The notes: generated from the letters alone by a model not told the origin. A stretch of DNA of 40,583 nt from Cyclobacterium qasimii M12-11B (GCF_000427295.1 NZ_ATNM01000057.1:1-40583), one strand, 5' to 3'. Shown: positions 30,179-38,862, counted from the stretch's first letter. Numbers and translations: made by a program.

Positions 30179-30783
30179 ATTTAAATTTTGCTGGAATAAG
30201 CTAAAAACCCATTTTTAATTTGATGAGCGTAGTTACCATTCACTGAGTTTGTTAAAGGGAATTGAATGCATATAATTAGCAATTATTATATCAATATAAG
30301 TATGTAAAATGAAAAAACAAATGAAAAAAGGTAATAATTAATTAATAAAGTTATATAAAATGGATTTATATCAAATATTGACAAGCCATTTGTTATGCAA
30401 ATACTGATTTAAGTATTTCGGTACATTGTTTTTCGATGTTCTTAGTGAGAATTATTTAATCTTGGTTTATGCAATGGGATTTTCATATTTCAGCGGAAAA
30501 TGTTACAATCTCAGGATATATGACTGTTGTTGAAAGGGTTTCAGCAACTGATTGGTTTTCTATGGCGCCCCTCAGGGTGAGCCTCAATATTGAATTCAAT
30601 TTCCCTTGCTCTTTCAAGTAACACCTTAATTGGATTAAGGTGCTTTTCTTATTAAACGGTTAACCTGAGCGCCATTATTTTTGAGCAGTTAGGTAATGAA
30701 AAAGTAGCTTTAAAACCTAAGAATAACGAAATTCAAAACCATCGAAGAAGCGAAACTTTTGTGAGCTAAAACTTTCAAGTATT
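30179..30783. other. Long intergenic region before the P-type ATPase
   Basis: About 600 AT-rich bases. A terminator-like hairpin lies at 30622-30649. The 3' part can be read as a 37-codon open stretch (30665-30765) without a start codon, which I do not count as a gene. No clear promoter for the ATPase was found. Confidence 0.5.
30622..30649 (+). terminator. Terminator-like hairpin before the ATPase gene
   Basis: CACCTTAAT pairs with ATTAAGGTG (9 bp, 3-base loop), followed by CTTTTCTT. With no gene directly upstream on this strand, it could end a short RNA or act as an attenuator. Confidence 0.55.
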
Positions 30784-33293
30784 ATGCGTTTAGAAAATAT
30801 TAATATTCAAGGTTTGACAAGTGAGGAGGTTAAAGTTTCTAGGCAGAAATTTGGGTCAAACACTTTAAATTATAAAAAGGAAAATGGTGTTTTAGGTGCT
30901 TTAAAGAAATTAGCGAAAGAGCCAATGATTTTACTATTGTTGGCGGCTTCACTTATTTATTTTGTAAGTGGGAAACCAGGGGATGGAATCTTTCTTGCCT
31001 CTGCCATAATTATTGTTTCAATCATTTCCCTGTATCAGGATTCAAGAAGCCGCAATGCTTTACAAAAATTAAAACCTTAACCCAGCCTAATTGTAAGGTG
31101 ATCCGAAATGGAAACCTGGAAGAAATAAAAAGCGAAGATTTAGTAGTGGGCGATAGTTTGTTAGTAGAGGAAGGGACTTCAGTTGCCGCAGATGGAATCA
31201 TTGTTCATTCCAATGATTTCTCTGTCAATGAATCAATTCTAACCGGAGAATCTTTATCAGTCTTTAAAGCTAAAGAAAAGGAAGACAACGTCATTTATAA
31301 GGGAACTACCGTAGAAAGTGGATTGGCCATTGTAACCATTACGACTATTGGTAACGAAACTAAACTTGGGGAAATTGGTAAGAGTCTTGAAAGTATCAAG
31401 GAAGAAAAAACTCCTTTGGAATTGCAAATAAACAGTTTTGTGAAAAAACTGGTTTATGCTGGTGCCATCGTATTTATAGTAGTTTGGGGGATTAATTATT
31501 TTCATTCTTTCGATTTATTGGACAGTTTGTTAAAGGCACTTACGCTGGCCATGAGTATTTTACCTGAAGAAGTGCCCATGGCATTTAGTGCATTTATGGC
31601 AATAGGGGCCTGGCGCTTAATGAAAATGGGAATAGTGGTAAAGCAAATGAAAACGGTTGAAACATTGGGGAGTGCTACCGTCATTTGCACCGACAAAACA
31701 GGTACTATTACCGAGAATAAAATGAGTTTGGCAAAACTTTATGCCGGCCCAAACCATTCTATTCTCAGTCCTGATGATGATTTAACTCCAAAGGAAAAAG
31801 AACTCATAACAATAGCGATGTGGGCAAGTGAACCTATTCCGTTTGACCCAATGGAAGTCGCTTTGCACGACGCATATGGCAATCTAAAAATGGATGATGA
31901 GCGTCCTAATTTCAAAATGGTGCACGAGTATCCCTTTAGTGGAAAACCACCCATGATGACTCATCTTTTTGAAAATGAATTTGGCAAAAGGGTTATAGCT
32001 GCCAAAGGAGCTCCAGAAGCTTTGATGAATGTTTGTCATCTGACAACAATAGAAAAACAACAAATTGAGAATGCTATACTAACTATTACTAGTGAGGGTT
32101 ATAGGGTCTTAGGTGTTGGTGAAAGTTTTTTAGAAGGAAACGATTTTCCTAAGACACAGCAAGAAATCACCTTTGAATTCAAAGGAATAGTTGCTTTTTA
32201 TGATCCTCCAAAGAAAAACATTAATAAGGTTTTGGAAGCGTTTTACCAAGCAGGAATTGCGGTAAAGATTATTACCGGTGACAATGCTGCAACAACTTCA
32301 GCCATTGCCAAACAAATCAATTTTAGAGGCTATGAGAAAAGTTTAACGGGCGAGGAATTGATGCAACTTTCTGAAACAGCATTGAAAGAAAAAGTAGCCG
32401 AAACGAATATTTTTACCAGAATGTTTCCAGATGCAAAACTGAGGATCATTAATGCCTTAAAAGCAAATCACGAAATAGTGGCCATGACAGGTGATGGGGT
32501 AAATGATGGGCCTGCCTTGAAAGCCGCTCACATTGGTGTCGCCATGGGGAAAAAGGGGACCGAAATAGCCAAACAAGCTGCCTCTCTGATTTTAGTTGAG
32601 GATGATTTATCAAAAATGGTGGATGCAGTGGCAATGGGAAGGAAAATTTATACCAATCTCAAAAAAGCCATTCAATACATTATATCCATCCATATCCCCA
32701 TTATTTTAACGGTTTTTATTCCATTGGCCTTGGGTTGGATTTATCCCAATATACTTTCACCCGTGCATATCATTTTCTTAGAATTAGTAATGGGGCCCAC
32801 TTGTTCTATCATTTTTGAAAATGAACCCATGGAAAAAAATACCATGTCACAAAAACCAAGACCTTTCTCAAGCACTTTTTTCAACTGGAAAGAATTAACA
32901 ACAAGTACTCTGCAAGGTTTAGTCATTACAGCAGGAACTTTGTTCATCTATCAATGTTCCGTCTACCAGGGTCTTGGTGAGGCGCATACACGAACAATGG
33001 TCTTCATCGTTTTAATCACGGCTAATGTTTTTTTAACCCTTGTAAATCGTTCTTTTTATTATTCTATCTTCACTACATTGAGATACAAAAACAATTTGAT
33101 TCTACTCATCATAAGTATTACAGTTACTTTAACAGCGCTCTTATTATTTGTTTCGCCATTAACGGCATTTTTTCAATTTGCCCAGGTTGATGCATTTCAG
33201 TTGTTAATCAGCATAGCAACTGGATTTATAGCTGTTATTTGGTATGAATTTGTAAAAATTAACACTAGACGAAAAGGTGAAATTTCAGGTTAA
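30784..33293 (+). pseudogene. Cation-transporting P-type ATPase, one frameshift
   Basis: This inner-membrane pump would use ATP to move a cation. The first frame holds the N-terminal cation-ATPase domain and two helices (MILLLLAASLIYFVSG, DGIFLASAIIIVSIISLY). It ends after QKLKP, and the next frame resumes with CKVIRNGNLEEIKSEDLVVGD. One extra A in the run at 31071-31074 gives QKLKTLTQPNCKVIRNG and about 836 residues. Motifs: LTGES (actuator), PEEVP in helix 4, CTDKTGTITEN with the phosphorylated Asp, MTGDGVNDGPALK and the hinge TEIAKQAAS. PEEVP replaces the PEGLP of calcium pumps and recalls the 'PEEFP' subfamily of uncertain substrate. I would not name the ion. The break is probably a sequencing indel. 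Confidence 0.9.
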
Positions 33294-33509
33294 AGTACAC
33301 TCAATGCAGCATTAAAAAAGAACGAAACCTGATGTATGCGTTGGCCCAACAAAAGCAAAAATGCAACATCTCAAAATTCAGTCACTGGGTAAATTAAAAT
33401 TCGCAAACTGGAAGAGTTTAATTCTTTCAGAAATGAACGTCATTTTATCCATGTAAACCTTTTGGTATTTCTTTAACAATACCCTGGTGGTTACTGAAAT
33501 CATCAGGGC

Positions 33510-33864
33510 CTATACTATGCACAAATAAAAATCTAATTTTAAATAATCGAAAGTACCATGAGCATGATTCGGCATGATTATATGTTCGTGGAATACAGCA
33601 TTCGGAACATGATTGGGTATTTCCATCCAATAGGTATCTGCAGTTTTACCAGTTTTACCAGTTTTTTTTAACCTTTTAGCCTTAACTGCATCAGTTGGTG
33701 ACATGAAAGGGATAACAGTTTTCAATTCCCAAGGGATACCCCTTTTGGTCCAGATATTATTTTTTTCGGAGTTATTATGGAATAAGAGTCTCTTATCGAT
33801 GTTTTCAGTCTGTCCGACGTAGAATTTATCGATTGATTTAGAATGAAGGGATTTTTAAAAACAT
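33510..33864 (-). pseudogene. GIY-YIG nuclease relic fused to a REP-transposase-like tail
   Basis: In one minus frame the protein reads SLHSKSIDKFYVGQTENIDKR, then WTKRGIPWELKTVIPFMSPTDAVKAKRLKK. This is the YVGQT part of the GIY-YIG endonuclease fold and its following conserved region. The expected start (M-x-x-x-Y-I-L) is missing in this frame, but an ATG at 33864 followed by FLKI joins it if one C is removed. The C-terminal tail (VFHEHIIMPNHAHG) looks like the HxMPNHxHG motif of REP-associated Y1 transposases, placed where it does not belong. The gene is therefore a damaged hybrid. Short GIY-YIG proteins of this kind are common in Bacteroidota; their role is unclear. It lies just outside the inserted element. 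Confidence 0.6.
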
Positions 33865-33950
33865 CCATTTATTAAAGGTCTTTCCGATTGATGAGGTCTT
33901 TAATTTGGATTAAAATGAAGATTAAAGAAGTATCTGGTGAAAATGGTGTT

Positions 33951-33990
33951 AAAATGAAAAAGTCACTTAAGAAATGCATCTTAAGTGACT
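33951..33990 (-). terminator. Terminator of the former tRNA-Asn gene
   Basis: An 11-bp perfect stem (AGTCACTTAAG with CTTAAGTGACT, 8-base loop) is followed on the minus strand by TTTTTCATTTT. It lies ten bases beyond the tRNA-Asn 3' fragment, where the terminator of that tRNA would be. Confidence 0.85.
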
Positions 33991-33999
33991 GATTATTAA

Positions 34000-34021
34000 G
34001 CTCCTCCTCTTGGGCTCGAAC
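34000..34021 (-). other. Attachment site: 3' fragment of tRNA-Asn
   Basis: Read on the minus strand, GTTCGAGCCCAAGAGGAGGAGC is the T-loop, the 3' half of the T-stem and the acceptor 3' strand of a Bacteroidota tRNA-Asn. The bases before it (CATAG) cannot pair with CCAAG, so the 5' part of the tRNA has been displaced. This is the normal outcome when an element integrates at the 3' end of a tRNA, and the integrase gene starts 101 bases away. The intact tRNA-Asn should be at the element's other end, right of the window. Confidence 0.75.
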
Positions 34022-34059
34022 TATGCTTGAATGCAGCCTGTATGGGCGGTTTTACGCTA

Positions 34060-34110
34060 AAAATGTTGTATATTTATACTAAATCCGTACAACAAACTGT
34101 ACAACATTTT
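34060..34110. promoter_or_regulatory. Repeated TACAACA sites between att and the integrase gene
   Basis: AAAATGTTGTA (34060-34070) and TACAACATTTT (34100-34110) are perfect 11-base inverted arms. A further GTACAACA at 34087-34094 repeats the GTACAACA at 34099-34106 in direct orientation, 12 bases apart. The place suggests integrase arm-binding sites or an operator for the integrase gene. Confidence 0.5.
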
Positions 34111-34121
34111 AACCAGAAAAC

Positions 34122-35312
34122 ATGAGAAAACAACTACCTTCACTCTACCTAAATAAGCAACGGGTAAGTAAGAAATCTGGAAAAACGCCGCTGTTTTTCA
34201 AACACGAGATCCATGGCAAGATTGTTAAATTCCAACTTAACATTAAGGTAAATCCAGAGTATTGGAACCAGGCACTTCAGCAAGTGGAAAGCGATACGAC
34301 ACTTACCCAAAAAATAACTCAAATTCGGGAGCTCTGGAAACTACTGTTTCACATAGGGAAGAATGATAATCGTTCTATCGAAATGTTTCAACAGATGTTC
34401 AGGGAGAAGATTAACGGAGAAGTCAGGAAGAAGCCAATAGACCTAAAAGCTAATTTCACCTTCTACGAACTTTTTGATAAGTATATGGAACAATACAAAA
34501 ACAGGTATGCCCATACGCATCTGAAGAAGTTTCTTACCGTCAAAAATTCCCTTCATAGTTATTATCCGAAATTAGCCTACCAAGAACTTACTACTGAATT
34601 ATTTGATAACTACAGGGATAAATTGGTAAAACGGCAGCTGACAAACAACTATATAAAGGATCTTTTCAAGATAATAAAAAAGGCCTGCAAATTCGGTCGT
34701 TCACTTAATATTGCAATCCCAATGGATATTGAGGAGTTCAGAGTAGAAACCTATAAAGGAAAGATTATCTGGCTCACGCAGGAAGAACTGACAGCCCTTG
34801 AAAATGTGGAATGCTCCGAATCGGAACAAGTAATCAAGGATTGCTTTCTTTTCAGGTGTTACACTGGTTTGCGGCACAGCGATATGAAACATGTTGATAT
34901 TCTAAACTTGAAAGGGAATAGACTTGAGTTCAATATTCAAAAACAGGGTAAACTTCATGGTATTACTTTAAGCGAGGGTACTAAATCTCTGGCATTGTTA
35001 AAGAAATACAAGTCTTTTCCGATCACCACTGGACAAAATGAAAACAGGAAACTTAAAATTTTTTGTCAGCGGGCAAGGATTAACGATGTAATAGAAACCT
35101 ATAAGCGGTCAGGATCTCAATTCCTAACAGAAGCGTCTCCAAAATACCGGAAAATTTCGGGGCACACAGCCAGGAGAACCTTTGCCAGGTTGGCTTACGA
35201 AAAAGGCGTGGAGCTGCTCAAACTGAGTAAATTTCTAGGGCACAGTTCGTTAGACGTAACCCTGGGATACATTGGCATAACCTTGGCCGACCAGGAAAAC
35301 ATTGCCTTTTAA
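34122..35312 (+). CDS. int: Tyrosine site-specific integrase
   Basis: This 396-residue recombinase inserts and excises the element at the tRNA-Asn site. The N-terminal part (LYLNKQRVSKKSGKTPLFFK) is the arm-DNA-binding domain of Bacteroidota ICE integrases. A SAM-like core-binding domain follows (FTFYELFDKYMEQYKNRYAHTHLKKF, residues about 108-200). The catalytic domain has all key residues visible: Arg251 (CYTGLRHSD), His348 and Arg351 (HTARR), His374 (LGHSS) and Tyr383 (VTLGYIG). The frame is intact, so it may be active. It reads away from the att site into the element. No excisionase could be identified, although the small protein encoded downstream is a candidate by position. Confidence 0.93.
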   Translation: MRKQLPSLYLNKQRVSKKSGKTPLFFKHEIHGKIVKFQLNIKVNPEYWNQALQQVESDTTLTQKITQIRELWKLLFHIGKNDNRSIEMFQQMFREKINGEVRKKPIDLKANFTFYELFDKYMEQYKNRYAHTHLKKFLTVKNSLHSYYPKLAYQELTTELFDNYRDKLVKRQLTNNYIKDLFKIIKKACKFGRSLNIAIPMDIEEFRVETYKGKIIWLTQEELTALENVECSESEQVIKDCFLFRCYTGLRHSDMKHVDILNLKGNRLEFNIQKQGKLHGITLSEGTKSLALLKKYKSFPITTGQNENRKLKIFCQRARINDVIETYKRSGSQFLTEASPKYRKISGHTARRTFARLAYEKGVELLKLSKFLGHSSLDVTLGYIGITLADQENIAF

Positions 35313-35483
35313 TATTGGTGAATTACTTAGATTTTTTGATGGAATAGATTGGGGAATATCGTATATTGTAGTTATTCAAACGTTTAGGGAATATGCTATT
35401 AAAATGGAATAGCAGTATAATATGGTTACGGGTAACCAACTGGCATTCAGTTCCCTAGGAATGCTTGTTTCACTAACAATAAA

Positions 35484-35678
35484 ATGTTAAATCCCGAACA
35501 CATTGAGAAGGTAGATGAACTACTGAAGGAGTTTAAAGCCTTCCAGGAAAAGTTTGAAGAGCTGAAGGAAGATGAATTTACCTTCAAAAAAACCTTGATT
35601 AACCTAATTGCGGATCACTTTTTGGCACGAAAGCGGCTTAAAACGTTTGAAGCCATCCTTTATTTGGATAGCAATTGA
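35484..35678 (+). CDS. Small coiled-coil protein behind the integrase
   Basis: This 64-residue, highly charged protein (MLNPEHIEKVDELLKEFKAFQEKFEELKEDEFTF and onward) has leucine/phenylalanine spacing typical of a coiled coil in its first half. A second helix (LINLIADHFLARKRLKTFEAILYL) follows. It begins 172 bases after the integrase and is followed at once by a strong terminator, so the frame has the context of a real gene. No family is recognised. It could be a regulator or accessory factor of the element, but this is guesswork from position. Confidence 0.6.
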   Translation: MLNPEHIEKVDELLKEFKAFQEKFEELKEDEFTFKKTLINLIADHFLARKRLKTFEAILYLDSN

Positions 35679-35686
35679 AATTTCAT

Positions 35687-35718
35687 AAATCCCCGGAAAT
35701 TAGCTTTTGGGGATTTTT
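35687..35718 (+). terminator. Intrinsic terminator after the small coiled-coil gene
   Basis: AAATCCCC pairs with GGGGATTT (8 bp, 14-base loop) and runs into TTTT. It lies 9 bases after the stop codon. Confidence 0.8.
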
Positions 35719-36324
35719 TATTGAATAGGGGATTAAATTGTAAGGATCATTACCAATTTTTTTATTATATTCCTTAAAATTAGGCCATGGACATTTTTTC
35801 CAGTTTAATTTTCTTGTAGTTTTCATCTTTTAAAACAGGATCAACAAGTCAGACAGGTTCCAGACGACTGTCCGTTTGCATTTGAGATGAAAAGACTATA
35901 ACCTCATACCTTTACATCGTTGAAGCTATATCTCTTACTGCTGAAAGTAGGGGATTTTAAAACCCCGGTTGACCCATGGGCGAAAGGTTAGACGAACGGC
36001 AATAATATTAAGGGCTCAGGCGGTCCCACGGAAAGATTGAATATCAGGTATTTATAGGGTTTCGGTGCAAAAAAAAGTGCAAAAAATACTGTAATTCTTT
36101 AGGGGAATTAGTCCTGTAGGAATTATCCGGCAGTACTTTTTTTATGCCTGTTACCAAAGCTTAAAAGGGGACAGTAAAAAAAAGTCATCTCGATTTCACA
36201 TAATGCCTAGCAACTTTGCGGCCAATGAAAATGGAAACACAAGTTGACGGTTTCGGTAATTTTCCTATATTTAGGGGGCGTTCGTTAATTAAGCTATAAG
36301 AAAAATTTCCATAAGGGCTGCGGT
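35719..36324. other. Noncoding stretch within the element
   Basis: About 600 bases with no supported gene. It contains repeat copy A (below). The remaining sequence, rich in stops, shows no convincing promoter; TATATTTA at about 36265 is one base from the -7 consensus for the next gene. Confidence 0.5.
35853..35993 (+). repeat. Diverged element repeat, copy A
   Basis: It begins with ACAGGTTCCAGACGACTGTC, then TTTGCATTTGAGATGAAAA, and ends with TTTTAAAACCCCGGTTGACC and CGAAAGGTTAGA. The same blocks, in the same order and at similar spacing, occur at 38281-38430 with clear sequence differences and indels. Confidence 0.6.
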
Positions 36325-36918
36325 TTGCTATTAATTGGCATTAATTTAAAAATGAAAGAGCTTCTTCAAAAAATACTAGATGATCCCAAAGCGACCATTG
36401 CCTTAAGCGCAGTCTTGATTTCTTTCATTTCTCTATTACTTTCTATAATCACCTCAATTCAAAACCGAAGAAATAATAGATTAGGTGTCCGACCCTTGGC
36501 TTATATATATCCACCAGATTATGAAGATCGGATTGCTGTAATCATTCAAAACAAGGGAACTGGTCCAATGATAACGAGGACTATAAAATTCACCAATGAG
36601 AATGGTACATCTAAATGTAATTTAATCGACTTCATGCCAGAGTTAGAAGAAGGATATTACTGGGCGGACTACAGTAAAGCGTCAAAAATAGTACTCAGAC
36701 CATCTGAAGAAAAAATTCTAATAGAGTTAAAAGGAGACCATATGGACGAAGGGTTTATTCGACATAGAGAAGAGATCCGAAGAGCACTTTCAACGATTGA
36801 AGTAGAAATTAAATATGTCAGTATATTCAATGAATGGTGTCCATTCAAGCTGAAATATAAACTTACTTGGTTTGAAAGAAAAAATAAGAACCGGTGCCAA
36901 TCGAGTACACGGCCGTGA
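36325..36918 (+). CDS. Membrane-anchored beta-domain protein of unknown function (first of two)
   Basis: This 197-residue protein has one membrane helix near the N-terminus (about residues 27-45, TIALSAVLISFISLLLSIIT). A basic linker (QNRRNNRLGVRPLAYI) and a beta-rich domain with RIAVIIQNKGTGPMITRTIKF follow, like the Ig-type sandwiches in small accessory membrane proteins. MKELLQKILDDPKATIAL at codon 10 (ATG at 36352) is an equally likely start. The last codons (about 36899 onward, CQSSTRP) read into an intron-like relic, so the original C-terminus may have been replaced. The next gene encodes the same layout with different sequence. No family is recognised. Both are candidates for accessory or defence functions, but nothing visible proves it. 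Confidence 0.65.
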   Translation: MLLIGINLKMKELLQKILDDPKATIALSAVLISFISLLLSIITSIQNRRNNRLGVRPLAYIYPPDYEDRIAVIIQNKGTGPMITRTIKFTNENGTSKCNLIDFMPELEEGYYWADYSKASKIVLRPSEEKILIELKGDHMDEGFIRHREEIRRALSTIEVEIKYVSIFNEWCPFKLKYKLTWFERKNKNRCQSSTRP

Positions 36919-36985
36919 GCCATAAGCTCACGATCCGCCTCTCACACCACAATAATCAGGGTTCTCGTTTACGGTGCTCATTGGA
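36899..36985 (-). other. Group II intron 3'-end relic (domains V and VI)
   Basis: On the minus strand, TGAGCACCGTAAACGAGAACC, then GTGGTGTGAGAGG, can fold as a domain-V-like helix: CACC pairs with GGTG, extended by G-U, U-G and A-T pairs. A stem GTGAGC/GGCTCAC with a TTAT loop follows and then TACTCGATT, which fits domain VI and the usual 3' end of bacterial group II introns. The matches are to conserved blocks recalled from such introns. No reverse transcriptase gene is near it. Confidence 0.45.
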
Positions 36986-37161
36986 TTGATGATTGTGTTT
37001 TGAGGTTTTAATATACATATATATACCGGGCAATGTGATTAATTTAACATATCCACCAGGCCTCAACTTTTTTACGGTGGATGATATTATGGTAGTTCGC
37101 ATTCCATCACAGTACATATGCGCGGTATGTCGACTTGTGCCATGCTATGAATGATTAGAGA

Positions 37162-37806
37162 ATGAATGAGCCAGCAATTACAGATTGGATAACAGCAGTA
37201 GCTGCATTAATAGGGATTGGCCCGATAGTTTGGGGCTTGGTAAAATTGGTTTTACGAGATAAAGAAAAAGAAGAGCGACTCAGATTCGTGCAAGGACAGC
37301 TTGATGAATTAAAACGTCAAACGTCAGAATTTCAGTATCAATCGACTTTAATGAGCGAAGCAAACGCTTTGTTAGAGAAGCAAGTCAATTTGCAAGCGGA
37401 GATTTATCTTAAGACCCAGGACATTGAAGGCAAGAAAGCGGAGATTGAAAAAATGAAAAGAATATCAGATGTCAAACCACATTTTATATTATATACAGCT
37501 TCTTCTCGCCCAAATACTTTCAAAATTAGTCTCAAAAATAATGGAGCAACGGCTGAGAATATTCGAATTGATTCGACAACAGATTTTATTAAAGCGCAGG
37601 TAACACAAAACCAAAAGGCGGATAAAGGAGACATAATTGATATTGATGGACACGCTGATCTAAAAATGACTTATTTCAATTCGAATCAAGTGACTGGGGA
37701 CATTGTCATTGCTTTTAAAGACGTTGATGGAAGGGAGTATTTACAAAAAGTGACCAAAGCTGGGAATGGTTGCAATATTGAACCGCCACATCTCATTGAG
37801 CAATAG
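37162..37806 (+). CDS. Membrane-anchored coiled-coil and beta-domain protein of unknown function (second of two)
   Basis: This 214-residue protein has one N-terminal membrane helix (residues about 8-30, ITDWITAVAALIGIGPIVWGL). A long coiled coil (about 35-105, KEKEERLRFVQGQLDELKRQ and ALLEKQVNLQAEIYL) and a beta domain follow, with FKISLKNNGATAENIRIDST and VTGDIVIAFKDVDGREYLQKV. The layout parallels the gene before it: N-terminal anchor, then a C-terminal sandwich with an 'N-G' turn. The sequences do not align well. The domain would lie in the cytoplasm or periplasm depending on helix orientation; the charged KEKEE after the helix favours the cytoplasm. No family is recognised. Confidence 0.7.
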   Translation: MNEPAITDWITAVAALIGIGPIVWGLVKLVLRDKEKEERLRFVQGQLDELKRQTSEFQYQSTLMSEANALLEKQVNLQAEIYLKTQDIEGKKAEIEKMKRISDVKPHFILYTASSRPNTFKISLKNNGATAENIRIDSTTDFIKAQVTQNQKADKGDIIDIDGHADLKMTYFNSNQVTGDIVIAFKDVDGREYLQKVTKAGNGCNIEPPHLIEQ

Positions 37807-37863
37807 GCCCCGACATCCAACATTACATATAATGAACTCATAGCCTGTCCTACTTAAGCGGGA

Positions 37864-38120
37864 GTGCGCCTCCTCCCTGCTGTAAGGCAATCTCACAGCA
37901 CTTTATCCCGATTTTCGAGAGAGGCAATCCAGGTCTCGAAACTGTCCTGAATCGCTACCCGGTTCATTACATCTTAGGTTGCGCCTGAAGACATAATCGG
38001 GCAGGTTTTGAGGAGGAAAGCATGGATTCATACCCACTACTCAGGTGGTTTGACACTTTACCCGGTGGTAGTTGAACTGTAGCAGGATCAAATAGTCAAA
38101 CCTGCTGGCCCAAGTCGAGT
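37864..38120 (+). other. Structured noncoding block, possible group II intron 5' relic
   Basis: It starts GTGCGCC, which fits the 5' consensus of group II introns (GTGYG). A run of short complementary blocks follows, and CGGGCAGGTTTTGAGGAGGAAA resembles domain I of such introns. Base composition is richer in G and C than in the flanks. No intron-encoded protein and no matching 3' end on this strand were seen, so another kind of mobile noncoding element is possible. Confidence 0.3.
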
Positions 38121-38280
38121 TATCCTTAAATATCCATGTTCACTTTATCACCTGCCATTTTATACGCAATTGAATACTTTTCTGGTTTTATCAGCTCTTA
38201 AATGCCATCCAACATGTTGGACAGGTTCAGTCAAGGGCGGTCTGTGTTGCGCCTGCGGCAGGTCGTTCATATTACCCTTG

Positions 38281-38430
38281 ACGGGTTCTGGCCAGCTGTT
38301 ACCTTTGCATTGGAGATGAAAATAGATTTACGGCCCTTTCAATGCTTTCGTTAAACTTGGCTCAGGTATAGTTCTCGTCGATCGATGGTCCTTTAAAAAC
38401 CCCGGTTGATCCCGGGGCGAGGGGATAGAA
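38281..38430 (+). repeat. Diverged element repeat, copy B
   Basis: It contains ACGGGTTCTGGCCAGCTGTT, TTTGCATTGGAGATGAAAA and TTTAAAAACCCCGGTTGATC, matching copy A block by block. In this copy an open frame of 46 codons (38214-38354) crosses the 5' part, ending FALEMKIDLRPFQCFR. Copy A keeps FAFEMK but is interrupted, so coding is doubtful. Confidence 0.6.
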
Positions 38431-38463
38431 AAATGGCGGCAGGGTTAAGGGCAGGATGCGAGC

Positions 38464-38540
38464 CGCCTGCGAGTCCGAATGGAGCCGTTCAGGAGAAGCA
38501 CGATAGTGTGACTGAACGTGCGTAATGAGGGACGCAGGCG
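38464..38540. other. Nested inverted repeats
   Basis: Outer arms CGCCTGCG/CGCAGGCG (38464-38471, 38533-38540) enclose CGTTCAG/CTGAACG (38486-38492, 38512-38518) and a small CAC/GTG stem. This would make a stable branched or stacked structure, like a transfer-origin or REP-type element. No partner gene is visible. Confidence 0.45.
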
Positions 38541-38862
38541 AGCCATACACTGGATGAGGGATTACATTTTGCCTACCTGCCGGAGGCCTGAAAAACAAAA
38601 ATGAAATTAGGAACAGCCGAATAGAGGAACGGAGGAATGTCGAACGTAGATAAAAGCAAATTGGGAATGGGGGGCTAAAAAAGTGGAGCAAAAAAATGGT
38701 TCGGTGATACCTTACATACTCTCCTTAATTCTAGGAGTGGAATAAAAATAATAAACTCATCACGGTACCATTTTTTTGTGGAGCGTTTTAAGGTGTGAAA
38801 ATTTGCTTTTTTTCGGAGTGAAGAACGTTTTTGAGTACCACAGATTCTCCGATATACCAAGC

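Noticed and set aside
30665-30765. 37-codon open stretch before the ATPase gene
   Set aside because: It has no usable start codon, a stop directly before it and no recognisable family.
36919-37863. Integron cassette sites around the two orphan genes
   Set aside because: CTTAAGCGGG after the second gene recalled an attC arm, but no paired core sites (RYYYAAC/GTTRRRY) at proper spacing were found and there is no integron integrase; the intron reading fits better after the first gene.
38362-38691. 109-residue minus-strand frame
   Set aside because: It crosses repeat copy B and the nested stems, is rich in Pro, Ser and Arg from base composition, and has no domain or signal.
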